Of a DNA stretch of 64,000 nucleotides, positions 28,174 through 36,631 are shown one piece after another. This DNA is from Arthrobacter sp. ATA002 (GTDB taxonomy: Bacteria; Actinomycetota; Actinomycetes; Actinomycetales; Micrococcaceae), in contig NZ_CP114015.1 of NCBI RefSeq assembly GCF_026898095.1, positions 1,612,001-1,676,000 on the forward strand. Reading direction: 5' to 3'. A model generated the notes under the pieces. That model was not told the origin of the DNA. It ran no database searches and worked only from the letters and a program-made list of their open reading frames with translations. The translations under genes were made by a program, and so were the position numbers. Within the stretch, counting starts at the first letter, position 1, and each line of letters starts with the position of its first letter.

Positions 28174-30209
28174 ACCCACACCCCAACATGGCCAACGCCA
28201 CCGAATACCCGGTGGGCAGATCTGGTGGCCATGAGTAGGCAGTTTTCACGTCCACCAGCGGGCACTTTTGCTGGCCGCCCATGGGCACAAACTATTGGCC
28301 ATTGACACGCATCCGACAATTTTATGGGGGAGGGGAAGACTTCTGTGTCTCCGAAGCGGAGGGCAACTGCTTCATCCGCTTTGCCCGCGTGGGTTTCAAT
28401 GTCGGCCAACGACCAGACGCCGTATTTCTGGAATCGCCTGTGCAGGGCGCCGGGGGATGCCCGGTGAGACGAGACGAGCTGGGACGCGGCGACAACTTGG
28501 TGACCGAGCGGCCCGCTGGCGTACCAGAGGATTCTGCCCGGTGCCTTTGGTTGTTGCGGTGCCGACTTGTAGTACACGTGCCGACGGCTAATTCCGAGGT
28601 CTTGATTTCGCGCAAGGAGCGGTGTGTCGTACCCGAGGAGTTCGCTGGCGTAGGTCTGCTTGATGGGGACGACGTAGCATTCCAACGGTGCATTCCGAAT
28701 TTTTAGCGGCCACAATTGATGCTCCAGCCTGGCATAGTCCGTGGGGGTTTTCAGCGGGTTCTGGAGCCAGGGCGTCAGGTCCCAGTCCGCGAAGCGACCA
28801 GTGTGCAGATCATCGACATCGAGCTGGACATCGACGACCTCAATCGTCCAATTGCCGTCAAGGAACTTTGCTCCCTCCTGCTCAAGGATTTCGGTGTAAC
28901 TTTCACCGCCACCTGGCGCTGGATCGGTGAGGATGATCCTCAGAGCTCCCCGACGCAGGGCCTCATGCCTTAGCTGGAAGAGAAGTTGCTTGAGCAGGGT
29001 CGGCCCAAGAGGTGCACGCCGCACTCGGAGCATTTCCAACTCGAGGACCCCGGCAGAGCAGCTGGTCACGATTAGCGCGTCTGCGAGACGACTCTTGGAG
29101 GCATGCACGATTCGCATGTCTGACCCCATTTTGGAACGCACGAGTCCCCGGAATCGGGTTTTCGTCTCACCGCTGTGGGCGCTGATCAGATGGTCAAGTT
29201 CTCGGTCTATCCCGGCAGGAGCCTGACCGATGGTCATCTCCGTGTTCTGGATCCGCTCGGTGGCATCTCTGCGGGTGCCCTTGAGTTCGTCGATCACCAG
29301 AAGCAGCTGGGACGGATGCAGTATGTGGACGCCGTGTTGCAGTGCGAGGGGGCGCAGGATTCGCGCGGCGTTGTCGTCATTGGTGATCATGACCGCTGCC
29401 CCGCTAACGATTGTCTCCGCTGCCAGGCGTGCATCGGCTCTCAGGCTGGGATCTTTCCGGAGAGCGGCAGATGGGATTGCCTGTAGGAGCTCGCTGTACA
29501 GCGCGTCGCAGACCGACAGCTCGCCGCGCAGTTCTTCATACTGTCCAAGCTGAGACACGACCCGCCGGCGTAGGCTGGCTGGTTCGATGCCGGACAGTTC
29601 GTTTCTCACCGAGTGAGAGATGCAGTAGGCCACCTCTCCTTGCAGCATGGGTGAATCAAGAAACTCCTCCGTCTCCAGCTTGCGCTTCAGCAAAACATCC
29701 ATGACGACGTTGGTGTCCATTGCCACCTGTACCCGGGGGTCCTCGGCCAATGACACTGAGAACAAATCATCGTGATCAAAGGACCGACGGAAGGCGGTCA
29801 TCTCAGCTTTGTCCTTGCCCCGACCGACAGGGAAGCTCTGGGCCTGGAAGCCGAGTTTGGGCCACACGGCATGTGCCTCATAGTCCCGGCGGCACTTCAG
29901 GCGGATGCACTCCCTATGTCCATGCCGCAGTTGAATTTCGTCCACAAGCCGTCGCGCCAAACCCTTTCCCCGGTAGTCGGGTTTGATGCACAGGTGTATA
30001 AGGCGCACATCGGAGCGGGGCAGGTCAAAGAGGACATATCCAGCCAGTTCGCCATCAACGAAGGCACCGTAGATGCATTCCGCTTGAATTGACGTTCGGT
30101 ACGCGTCGTGCGGAAACAGTCCGAGGAATTTCTTGAACCGGTCGCCCAACTCGACAACTGTCCCGAAATCGGCCTCGCCGCATGGCCGAATGACTGCCGA
30201 TTCCCCCAA
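28170..30209 (-). CDS. GNAT-PIN-GNAT-like-ASCH multidomain protein, 3' end cut by IS21
   Basis: Residues 1-140 are a GNAT acetyltransferase (acetyl-CoA loop IKPDYRGKGLARRLVDEI). Residues 160-305 are a PIN ribonuclease-like domain with all expected acids (D165 in AMDTNVVMD, E204, D259, D278/D279 in ITNDDNA). Residues 340-455 look like a second, degenerate GNAT fold (LGPTLLKQLLFQLRHEAL). Residues about 545 onward resemble an ASCH/EVE-type PUA-like domain (GRILWYASGPLGH, KYGVWSLADI, FGDTEVFPSPIKL). The last 45 residues as now read (from C635) come from IS21. Without the IS the frame runs on at 25657 and stops at 25550, giving about 669 residues. The start is TTG 30209 after AAAAGGA. An RNA-targeting toxin or defence role is inferred. 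Confidence 0.75.
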   Translation of the reverse strand: MGESAVIRPCGEADFGTVVELGDRFKKFLGLFPHDAYRTSIQAECIYGAFVDGELAGYVLFDLPRSDVRLIHLCIKPDYRGKGLARRLVDEIQLRHGHRECIRLKCRRDYEAHAVWPKLGFQAQSFPVGRGKDKAEMTAFRRSFDHDDLFSVSLAEDPRVQVAMDTNVVMDVLLKRKLETEEFLDSPMLQGEVAYCISHSVRNELSGIEPASLRRRVVSQLGQYEELRGELSVCDALYSELLQAIPSAALRKDPSLRADARLAAETIVSGAAVMITNDDNAARILRPLALQHGVHILHPSQLLLVIDELKGTRRDATERIQNTEMTIGQAPAGIDRELDHLISAHSGETKTRFRGLVRSKMGSDMRIVHASKSRLADALIVTSCSAGVLELEMLRVRRAPLGPTLLKQLLFQLRHEALRRGALRIILTDPAPGGGESYTEILEQEGAKFLDGNWTIEVVDVQLDVDDLHTGRFADWDLTPWLQNPLKTPTDYARLEHQLWPLKIRNAPLECYVVPIKQTYASELLGYDTPLLARNQDLGISRRHVYYKSAPQQPKAPGRILWYASGPLGHQVVAASQLVSSHRASPGALHRRFQKYGVWSLADIETHAGKADEAVALRFGDTEVFPSPIKLSDACQWPIVCAHGRPAKVPAGGRENCLLMATRSAHRVFGGVGHVGVWV
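28272..28307 (-). repeat. Right terminal inverted repeat of the IS21 element
   Basis: Reverse complement of the left end with 24 of 36 matches, ending in ...CCATTGACA. The copy of CGCATC directly outside is the right half of the target duplication. Confidence 0.85.
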
Positions 30210-30366
30210 GTTGCGTCCTTTTCTGTCCCAGCGCGGTGCCGCGCAATCTCCAATCTAACTGCCGACTTTGAATTATCTGTGTATCCGGTGCCTGGACGGC
30301 GCTATCCGGCTCGTACCGGTTGCGATGATGTGGCTGATCCGTCGGCGGCTGTGAGGCAAGGGACCT

Positions 30367-30994
30367 GACCCCGATCGACCGGTTCCCCACCCCCGCAAGG
30401 CCACCCACAAAATGGGCGATCGCCGCGATCGAATCAGCGGCCCGTGAATGGGCCCGCACCATTGTGCACGTGGGTGACTTCGGGCTGGACTGGCCGGGGC
30501 CCAAACGGGGCCGCTACGAGGCGAAACTCAACAGATACTTGATCGATCTTGGGTTGACGCTGATCGTCTCAGGGGGCAACCACGACAATTGGGACACCCT
30601 TCTGAAACTCCCGATGGACGCAGACGGGCTGGGAACCCGCCGCTCCAACATCCGCGTCCTGCCGCGGGGCGGGCGCACCCAAATCGAAGGCTCACCGTCG
30701 GCGGCCTGGGCGGGGCGTTCAGCGTCGACTACCGGCACCGCACCGAGGGCGGGGAAGGGACTGGTGGAGCGACGAGGAACCGACGGCGGAGGACGCCCAG
30801 AGACTGATCGATGGCGGACCCGTTGACATTCTCATCACCCATGACGGCCCGGCAGGGGTCCCGGGGAAGGGCGATTTCCAACTATCCCCGGAGCTGACCG
30901 CACGCGCTGAGGAGACGCGAGTCCTCATCCGCGGCGTGGTCGATGCCCTCTTTCCTCCGCATGTGTTCTGCGGCCACTGGCATCAGCGTCGAAT
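30367..30994 (+). pseudogene. Metallophosphoesterase, 5' portion (degraded; cut by IS3)
   Basis: Recognisable calcineurin-like phosphoesterase pieces: TIVHVGDFGLDWPGPKRGRYE (metal ligands D and the GD motif), SGGNHDNWDTLL (GNHD motif), VGGLGGAFSVDYRH, then DILITHDGPAGVPGKGDF and FCGHWHQRR (the GHxH motif). The pieces lie in three frames, with breaks near 30690 and 30755. The expected N-terminal D-x-H motif is not intact: the region around 30400 reads PTPARPPTKWAIAAIES. No start codon with a ribosome site was found. It is interrupted at base 30994 by an IS3-family element and continues at 32271. Substrate unknown. Confidence 0.8.
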
Positions 30995-31037
30995 GGGACT
31001 GCTGAAGGTTTAGTTGACAGCTGGGGTTGATGATTGT

Positions 31038-31915
31038 TTACGCGGCTGTGGCCGTGTTTTTTATTGTCTCAAACTCGATGGGTGTCAGCCGTCCGAGGGC
31101 ACGCTGACGACGTTTTCGATGGTAACTGCGCTCGATCCAGGTCGTAATGGCCAGCCTGAGCTCGGCGCGGGTCTGCCAGCGTTTGCGGTTCAAGACGTTC
31201 TTCTGGAGCAGAGAGAAGAATGATTCCATAGCGGCGTTGTCACCACAGGCCCCTACCCGGCCCATCGATCCGGTCAAGCCATAGGTGTTCAGAGCCAGGA
31301 CGAAGTTCCTGGATCTGAATTGGGATCCGCGGTCCGAGTGCACCACCGTGCCTGCCGGTTTCCTAAGAGCCACGGCATGGTCCAGTGCACAACGGCCAGG
31401 GACGCTTTCATCCGCCCATCCATCGAATACCCGACAATCCGGTTCGAATGCAGGTCTTTGATCGCACACAGGTAAAGCTTTCCCTCCCCGGTGTGGTGCT
31501 CGGTGATGTCCGTGAGCCATTTCCGGTTCGGCGCCGTGGCGCTGAAGTCCCGTTCGATGAGGTCGTCGTGGACCGGTGGCCCGGCTTTGAGCCCTGACCG
31601 GCGCCGGCGGTGGATCACGGAAAGGATGCCGTTCTCGGAGCACAGTCGCCAGATCCTGCGTTCGCTGACCGCAGGGCCGGGGCCAGCGTTGATTTCGTCG
31701 GCGATGAAGCGGTATCCGAACGCCTGATCCTCGCGGTGGTGATCGATGGCGGCGTTGATGAGGTGCGCTTCTTCCCAGTCCCGGGACGGGACAGGATTGG
31801 CGGCCCACTGGTAGTAGGCCTGTCTGGAGAAATTCAATACCCGGCAGGACACTGCCACGGGAACCCTTAGCGGGGCGTCCCTGGCAGCCATCTCACGGAC
31901 CAGCGGGTACATCAT
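31038..31915 (-). CDS. IS3-family transposase OrfB (frameshifted near 31380)
   Basis: DDE integrase domain in two frames. The first (31289-31915) starts MMYPLVREMAARDAPLRVPV, has the HTH_21-like region FGYRFIADEIN and the first catalytic Asp in WLTDITEHHTGEGKLYLCAIKD. The second (to 31038) has the second Asp in VVHSDRGSQF and the Glu in NAAMESFFSLLQKNVL, ending RLTPIEFETI. The switch falls between LAVVHWTMP and HAVALRKPAG, consistent with a single lost base. It would normally be made as an OrfAB fusion by -1 slippage at AAAAAAA (plus-strand T run 31915-31921). Confidence 0.9.
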
Positions 31916-32199
31916 TTTTTTGGATTGATATCCCTGGAGAGATAGGCCACGGCACGGCGCATGACTTCGGCTTCCTGCTCCAGGAGCCGGATGTGCCTGT
32001 TGGCCTCCCGCAGCTTCGCGGAATCATCGGACACGGAGCCGGATTTCACGCCGTCCTCTTTGTCGGCGATCTTCATCCAGCGGTGAAGGGCTGCCGGTGA
32101 GACACCGAAGTCCTTGGCGATCTGGGTAATGGGTGCTTCGCCCTTGCGGGCGACCGCGACGACATCGCGGCGGAACTCTTCGGGAAAGGCTTTGGGCAT
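31912..32199 (-). CDS. IS3-family OrfA (DNA-binding)
   Basis: About 95 residues with the helix-turn-helix of IS3 OrfA proteins: FPEEFRRDVVAVARKGEAPITQIAKDFGVSPAALHRWMK. A leucine-zipper-like helix follows (KLREANRHIRLLEQEAEVMRRAVAYL). It ends NPKK at an A7 run, the usual -1 frameshift site into orfB. ATG 32199 after AAGGATG is chosen; the open frame extends to 32229. Confidence 0.9.
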   Translation of the reverse strand: MPKAFPEEFRRDVVAVARKGEAPITQIAKDFGVSPAALHRWMKIADKEDGVKSGSVSDDSAKLREANRHIRLLEQEAEVMRRAVAYLSRDINPKK

Positions 32200-32270
32200 G
32201 ATGAACATCCTTCCACCCGCAAGGATCAAATCCTCACAGGCAAAGTGTCAATCAAACCTTCAGCAGTCCC

Positions 32271-32415
32271 AATTCACGAACTAAGACACCCCAACGGGAG
32301 CGCATCGCGCGTCAACGTGCTTCACAAGGAGCATTACCGCCAGGGCAATGCCGTGCTCGTCTGGCCAGGCGAAGCACCGCTACGCATTGAGCCCCTGATA
32401 ATCGGAGGTAGGTAG
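32271..32415 (+). pseudogene. Metallophosphoesterase, 3' end displaced by the IS3 element
   Basis: In the frame continued from CGHWHQRR before the IS, this stretch encodes IHELRHPNGSASRVNVLHKE and goes on to a normal stop (TAG 32413-32415) after LIIGGR. That the frame stays open exactly to here shows it is the authentic C-terminus of the interrupted gene. Confidence 0.75.
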
Positions 32416-32653
32416 CCAGCCAGCACCAATTGGCCACCCACTCCCATCACAGCCCACAGCATGCTCCGGCCCTCGTACAGGCGGTGCTCCTGACCATCGG
32501 TCGCCTGATGGAAGCATCCCTGGATGGGCTGGGACCGGCGCCAGTACGTGAACTGCGCACCGACACCGACCACGAAGTGTTGTTCCGAGGCTGGGCGGTA
32601 GACACAACCAGCGGCTGCCGGCGGCCGACGGCGGGGTGGGATGCCTTTGCCGC

Positions 32654-32761
32654 ATGCTGGTTGACTTGTTCGAGGAGTATGCCCGCCATGTGGGGCATGC
32701 CGATCTGATCAAGGAGTCGGTTGACGGGCTGGTGGGGGAGGACCCGCTGGCCGAAGCGTAA
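32654..32761 (+). pseudogene. Tail of a DinB/DUF664-type protein
   Basis: Only the last 35 codons are clear: MLVDLFEEYARHVGHADLIK then ESVDGLVGED, matching the C-terminal helix of DUF664/DinB-like proteins, where the ARHxGHAD histidines bind metal. Upstream, 32420-32650 has no consistent frame of the family, so the rest is lost or scrambled. It marks the right, decaying edge of the island. Confidence 0.65.
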
Positions 32762-32770
32762 AGCTCCAGG

Positions 32771-33276
32771 CTAGGGGAGCCAACCCGGGCGAGCACGCCG
32801 GAGCATTCCGCTGCTCAGCGGCCGGCAGCGCAGACCGCCCCGGCCGCGCATCGCCTTATGCGCGCCGGAAGCCAGAACTGTATCCATCCAGGCACAGGGG
32901 GTGCGCATGCCGGCCCCCGTGGAAGGCAACGCTGCCCGCGGCCGATTCGAGGGTGAAATCCTGCCCTATGAGCGGCGCGAGTTCCGCGCCGCGGAGCACC
33001 ACATTGCGGCGGGGGAGCAAGGGGGTCAAAGGGGCCCGATTCGAGTTCCGCAGCGATTGCCTCCAGGGACTCGGTGGCAAACAGGGTGACGGCAGCGTCC
33101 ATATGGGCGGCTTTGCCGAAGAACGGGTCACCCACAATTCCCTTCCCGGACACCACATCCAGCCGGTCAGCATCGGTGGTGGCGACGTCGGCCACACCGT
33201 CCCGGGCACGTCCGAAATAAGCGTGACCGCCGGAGACGCGCAGGTGAAGGATTTCGACGTCGTACTCAAAGCTCAT
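32771..33276 (-). CDS. MOSC domain protein (two frameshifts)
   Basis: Molybdenum-cofactor sulfurase C-terminal-like domain. The first frame has EILHLRVSGGHAYFGR, VSGKGIVGDPFFGKA and AAVTLFATESLEAIAAEL. The second frame has LLPRRNVVLRGAELAPLIGQDF. The third has CAWMDTVLASGAHKAMRGRG, with the cysteine of the family, and GGLRCRPLSSG, ending at a TAG on 32773-32771. Breaks lie near 33015 and 32900. Sulfur or cofactor binding is the general role. Either a pseudogene or two sequencing deletions. Confidence 0.75.
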
Positions 33277-33281
33277 ACCTT

Positions 33282-33659
33282 CTACGCTAATCGCGCCGTT
33301 TGGTGCAGCCGGTCCGTCGGAAGGAAGATCTCCATGGACGCGGTCATGTCGGCAGCCTTCGCGATCGCCTCGGCGGCAGCGAAGGCCACGGACACCCGGT
33401 CACGCCGGACTTCCCGGATTAGCACCGGCACCCGCTCGCCGTCGAGATCGAGCTCCCAATCCTCCACGAACATCGCGAGTCCGAGGTCATCCAGGAGACT
33501 CTCCGCCTCTTCCAGTTCCAGAGCCTCTCCACGCTGCCGGTGCAACAGATCAAACGGGATGAAAGCACCGGCATCGGTCATGTGGATGTAGCCCACATGC
33601 TCTCCGTCGTCGGAGCGGCGGTGATCGAAGGTGTTGTCCTCTGGAAGTTGCTGCAGCAT
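33282..33659 (-). CDS. Hypothetical protein, paralogue of the gene at 39549-39933
   Basis: 125 residues beginning MLQQLPEDNTFDHRRSDDGE. It has EHVGYIHMTDAGAFIPFDLL, an acidic helical stretch (ALELEEAESLLDDLGLAMF) and a beta-rich core (LDLDGERVPVLIREVRRDRV), ending with EIFLPTDRLHQ. No known domain was recognised. The same layout (NTFDHLRTLDGEHVGYIHLT, EHIPVLIQEIRRDRVLV, EILLPTDRL) recurs at 39.5-39.9 kb, so these are two members of one small family about 6 kb apart. Confidence 0.75.
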   Translation of the reverse strand: MLQQLPEDNTFDHRRSDDGEHVGYIHMTDAGAFIPFDLLHRQRGEALELEEAESLLDDLGLAMFVEDWELDLDGERVPVLIREVRRDRVSVAFAAAEAIAKAADMTASMEIFLPTDRLHQTARLA

Positions 33660-33744
33660 GGGAAGACCCTAACTGGTCCTGACCCATCTGTGGAGCATGC
33701 GGCGGATTCGGCCGTCCGATCAGTAGGCAGCGTCCTGCGATTGG

Positions 33745-34380
33745 TCAGTCCAGCATCCCCGTGTTGACCCACCTCATCCGCTCGGCCAGTGGCGGATTGG
33801 CGTACGGTCCCGGCCGTTCTAATTGATCAGCGATGCTTCGGATAGTTTCAGGGGCCTTGTCCTGACTCATTTTCTCCTTGCCCTCCACCCGGGTGACCCG
33901 CAGCCGGAAGCCGACGGTGCCGCGGACAATGCGGTGGGCGTACTCGCTGTTCTCGCGGCTCGCGTGCAGCAGACGGGGCTCGGGCAGCGGTGCTTCGAAG
34001 TGCTTCACGAGGCGGTCCAGAACTGCCATGTTTTCGGCATCCGACAGGATTTCCGGCGTGCCCCAGAGGTGGGCGACGGCGAAGTTCCAAGTGGGAACGC
34101 CCGGACCGCTGGTGTACCAACCAGGCGAGATGTAGCCATGGGGTCCCTGGACGATCGCCAGCATTTCGTGCTGCCCCAGCTCGTGTTTCGCCTCATCCGG
34201 CCGGCCGACATGGCTGAACAGGACGATCCCGTCGGCGTCCTCGTCCAAGACGACGGGATAGTGCGAGGCCACCAGTCCGCGACCTTCCACCTGGCTGATG
34301 AAAGTGCACCAGGGGTTGCTGCGGACGAGGTCCCTGATGGCCTCCGGATCATTGAGCGCGTAGCTGGGATTGTCTCTCAT
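33745..34380 (-). CDS. FMN-binding negative transcriptional regulator, PaiB family
   Basis: 211-residue PaiB-type protein with a split-barrel flavin-binding fold. Visible family segments are NPWCTFISQVEGRGLVASHYP, GIVLFSHVGRPDEAKHEL and MLAIVQGPHGYISPGWYTSGPGVPTWNF (the PaiB hallmark YISPxWY...VPTWNY). GFRLRVTRVEGKEKMSQDK follows near the end. In Bacillus, PaiB acts with PaiA in sporulation and degradative-enzyme control; in actinobacteria the role is not established. Intact, single gene. The start ATG 34380 follows AAGGACCG. Confidence 0.9.
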   Translation of the reverse strand: MRDNPSYALNDPEAIRDLVRSNPWCTFISQVEGRGLVASHYPVVLDEDADGIVLFSHVGRPDEAKHELGQHEMLAIVQGPHGYISPGWYTSGPGVPTWNFAVAHLWGTPEILSDAENMAVLDRLVKHFEAPLPEPRLLHASRENSEYAHRIVRGTVGFRLRVTRVEGKEKMSQDKAPETIRSIADQLERPGPYANPPLAERMRWVNTGMLD

Positions 34381-34473
34381 CGGTCCTTCCTTAGCGCGTG
34401 CCGCGTCCGGGCCACCCTAACAGGACCTGACCGCGTGCAGATTTCGAGCGTCAGGCCCACCGCAAGCCAAACC

Positions 34474-35563
34474 TCACTTGTGCTCTGCGGTTCTGATTAA
34501 GCCAGCGGCCGAGTTCGTGGGCTTCTTTCTCCGCCGTCTCAAGCTGGACTTTGTCAATTTCTTGAACGGCGAGACTTCGACCACGGTCGCGTCGTCTTCA
34601 AAGCGGTGCGTCCACATGCCGACAGTCTGCCCTTCCAAGAGCACAGCCTGTAGCGTCATGCCGTCTAATGTGCGTTGCATTTCGACGTAGCGCGGGGTGA
34701 TGAACCTGGTGCGGTCCTATAAGCGAGAAGGACGTTGTCGTAGTCATAGAGGAACCGCACTGGAACGTCCGTCATATCGGGTGCAAATGCATCGGTTCGG
34801 TCGTAGAGAATCTGCCCCTGCTCCGAGCGGTACTCGATGAGGTGATCGGCGAGGTTGTCAAAATAGGGGCGGCACTTGGTTAGTCCGGACCAGGCCTGGA
34901 AGTCCATCACGGTTGCCGGACCGAATGCTCCGAGGTAGCGGAGCAGCATCTGTTCAACGGACATTGTTGGCTCAACGCGGCCTTCGGTCCAGACGTCCAG
35001 TGTGGTGTAAGCGACCGGTCCGCTGCGCCCCCACTGCCCACGAGGGGGATCTGCACAAGCGGAAGCATGAAGCGGGCCACCATCGCCAATGCATCGGGCC
35101 TTGTATCCGGCCACCGCTTACCCAGCTCCGCACCAGGTTCGTTGAGCGTGCGGGGCTGCGTTTCGAGCAGGTCTTTCGCGGCCGCAGTGACGGTTGATAG
35201 GTCGACGTCCCGCACCTCGCGCCCGAAGCTGGAAGCCAGGGTTCTTTCGTGCAAGAGTTGAGTGTGAAACCGCAGGGACGCTGCGTCCGTTGCCGTCATG
35301 AGATGGATCGTGGCGAGCATGGCCGACATCCGCACCAGGGAACGATCCCCGAGACGTGCGCTTGGCTGTTCCGGCGAAAGGCCTCCCGCCCGCCTGAAGA
35401 AAGCGGTGTACCAGGACCAGGGATTTTGGGCCTGTAAGCCCACCAGATGCCGCGTCAGCTCAACCTCGGAGACATTGGCCGGCGCGAGGAGATACTGCCG
35501 CTGCAAAGTCATACGCGAAAGATCAGCCCGGGACAATGTGGTGTGAGATCTGCGCAGCGGCAT
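34474..35563 (-). CDS. Winged-helix DNA-binding protein, AlkZ-like (two frameshifts)
   Basis: Three frames tile one protein of the HTH_42/AlkZ-like family, some of which unhook DNA crosslinks as glycosylases. The first frame has SRADLSRMTLQRQYLL, LTRHLVGLQAQNPWSWYTAF and RMSAMLATIHLMTATDA. The second has LLRYLGAFGPATVMDFQAWSG (winged helix) and PVRFLYDYDNVLLA. The third has MQRTLDGMTLQAVLLEGQTVGMW and a basic C-terminus. The QAQ segment corresponds to the AlkZ QxQ motif region. Breaks lie near 35010 and 34690. It directly precedes (opposite order) the WYL regulator gene, 3 bp apart. Confidence 0.8.
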
Positions 35564-35566
35564 GGA

Positions 35567-36532
35567 TCAGCGTCCCGTTCCCGGCGTGGCGGAGCGGCGG
35601 AGCCGGTCCGCCCAGATCTTCACCTGCCCGACGGCGTCTTCCGGGCCGTGAACCGTGAAGTCCATGCCAAGGGAGCACAGACAGAACATCGCCCAGTCCA
35701 GTTGTTCTGCGGCGATGAACACTTCACATGATCCGGCGTCGGACGCTTCGACAACGCCGTAGTGCGCGATTTCTTCGCGGACCCGTTCGGCAGGGGCCTG
35801 AACCGTGGCGTGTACCCGGTATTTTGCCGGCAGCGAGCCAAGCCTGCTTCGCACGAATTCCATCGGGTCCTCCACGGGGAGGCGGCGGGGCGCGAAGCGT
35901 TTACCCGTGCGTCGGGGTGCAGACACCCGGTCGATCCGAAATACGCGCCAGTCGCATGGCGAAGAATCCCATGCGATCAGATAGAGCCGCTTCTCGACAG
36001 TGACAATCCGGTGCGGTTGCACAACCCTGCGGGTCCCCTCCCCGTGAGTACTCCGGTAGTGGAACTCGACGGCGTCCAGGTCCCGGCAGGCCAGGGCGAT
36101 CGTTGTCAGTACCGTGACGTCAGCAAGGGCCGCCCCGGGCTGGCCGAAGCCGCCGGCAACGCCTGCAAGGCTGGAAATTCTGCCACGCAGGCGGGCAGGG
36201 AGCACCTGCACGATTTTGGCTATTGCGCTGACTGCTGCGTCTGCCGGCACTGCATAAGTGCCGGTCGCCACATCCTTGAGGCCCAGCACGGTGGCTGCGG
36301 CTTCTTCTTCGGTCAGCACGAGGGGCGGCAGGGCACCACCCGAACCGAGCTGATATCCGCCGCCGGTCCCGCGGGTTGTGAGGACGGGATAGCCGAGTTC
36401 CCGCAACCCGCCGATATCCCTGCGCAGCGTGCGGGGGCTGACGCCCAGCCGCCCGGCAAGTTCAGGTCCCGTCCAATGACGGCGGGCCTGGAGCAGGCTC
36501 AGAAGTTCGAGTATGCGGGTGCTTGTGGTCAC
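35567..36532 (-). CDS. WYL-domain transcriptional regulator (YafY type)
   Basis: An N-terminal DeoR-like HTH (STRILELLSLLQARRHW, then ELAGRLGVSPRTLRRDIGGL) is followed by GTGGGYQLGSG and a WYL ligand-sensing domain (VEFHYRSTHGEGTRRVVQPH, LYLIAWDSSPCDWRVFRIDR). A WCX-type C-terminal domain follows (RVREEIAHYGVVEAS). GTG 36532 is preferred over ATG 36598 because it begins right at the HTH as in relatives. It is divergent from the NmrA-like oxidoreductase gene 100 bp away, which it may regulate, a common arrangement. Confidence 0.9.
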   Translation of the reverse strand: MTTSTRILELLSLLQARRHWTGPELAGRLGVSPRTLRRDIGGLRELGYPVLTTRGTGGGYQLGSGGALPPLVLTEEEAAATVLGLKDVATGTYAVPADAAVSAIAKIVQVLPARLRGRISSLAGVAGGFGQPGAALADVTVLTTIALACRDLDAVEFHYRSTHGEGTRRVVQPHRIVTVEKRLYLIAWDSSPCDWRVFRIDRVSAPRRTGKRFAPRRLPVEDPMEFVRSRLGSLPAKYRVHATVQAPAERVREEIAHYGVVEASDAGSCEVFIAAEQLDWAMFCLCSLGMDFTVHGPEDAVGQVKIWADRLRRSATPGTGR

Positions 36533-36631
36533 GCACCTCAGCCTAGCCACGTTCCGGTCACATAGTGGCCGCAACCGGCATGAGGATGGAGCGTGCACAT
36601 CCGTTCACCGCCCGTCCTTGAAGGAGTACCC

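Larger units (their letters stand above)
25664..28307 (+). mobile_element. Intact IS21-family insertion sequence (2,644 bp)
   Basis: The element carries istA and istB and is flanked by the 6-bp target duplication CGCATC (25658-25663 and 28308-28313). Terminal inverted repeats of 36 bp (25664-25699 and 28272-28307) agree at 24 positions and begin with TGT. Inside both ends lie several copies of a GGCCAT...ACTGCCCA-type unit, the multiple terminal repeats expected for IS21. It sits inside the 3' end of the GNAT-PIN-ASCH gene. Both transposition genes look intact, so the element may still be active. Confidence 0.95.
30995..32270 (-). mobile_element. IS3-family insertion sequence (1,276 bp)
   Basis: The ends share an inverted repeat starting GGGACTGCTGAAGGTTT, with TTGACA shortly after, and are flanked by AAT at 30992-30994 and 32271-32273 as a 3-bp target duplication. 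Inside are orfA and orfB on the minus strand with an A7 slippery stretch at their junction. Removing the element and one AAT joins CGHWHQRR to a further 43 codons of the phosphoesterase, which supports these exact boundaries. orfB carries a frameshift, so the copy may be inactive or mis-sequenced. Confidence 0.9.
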
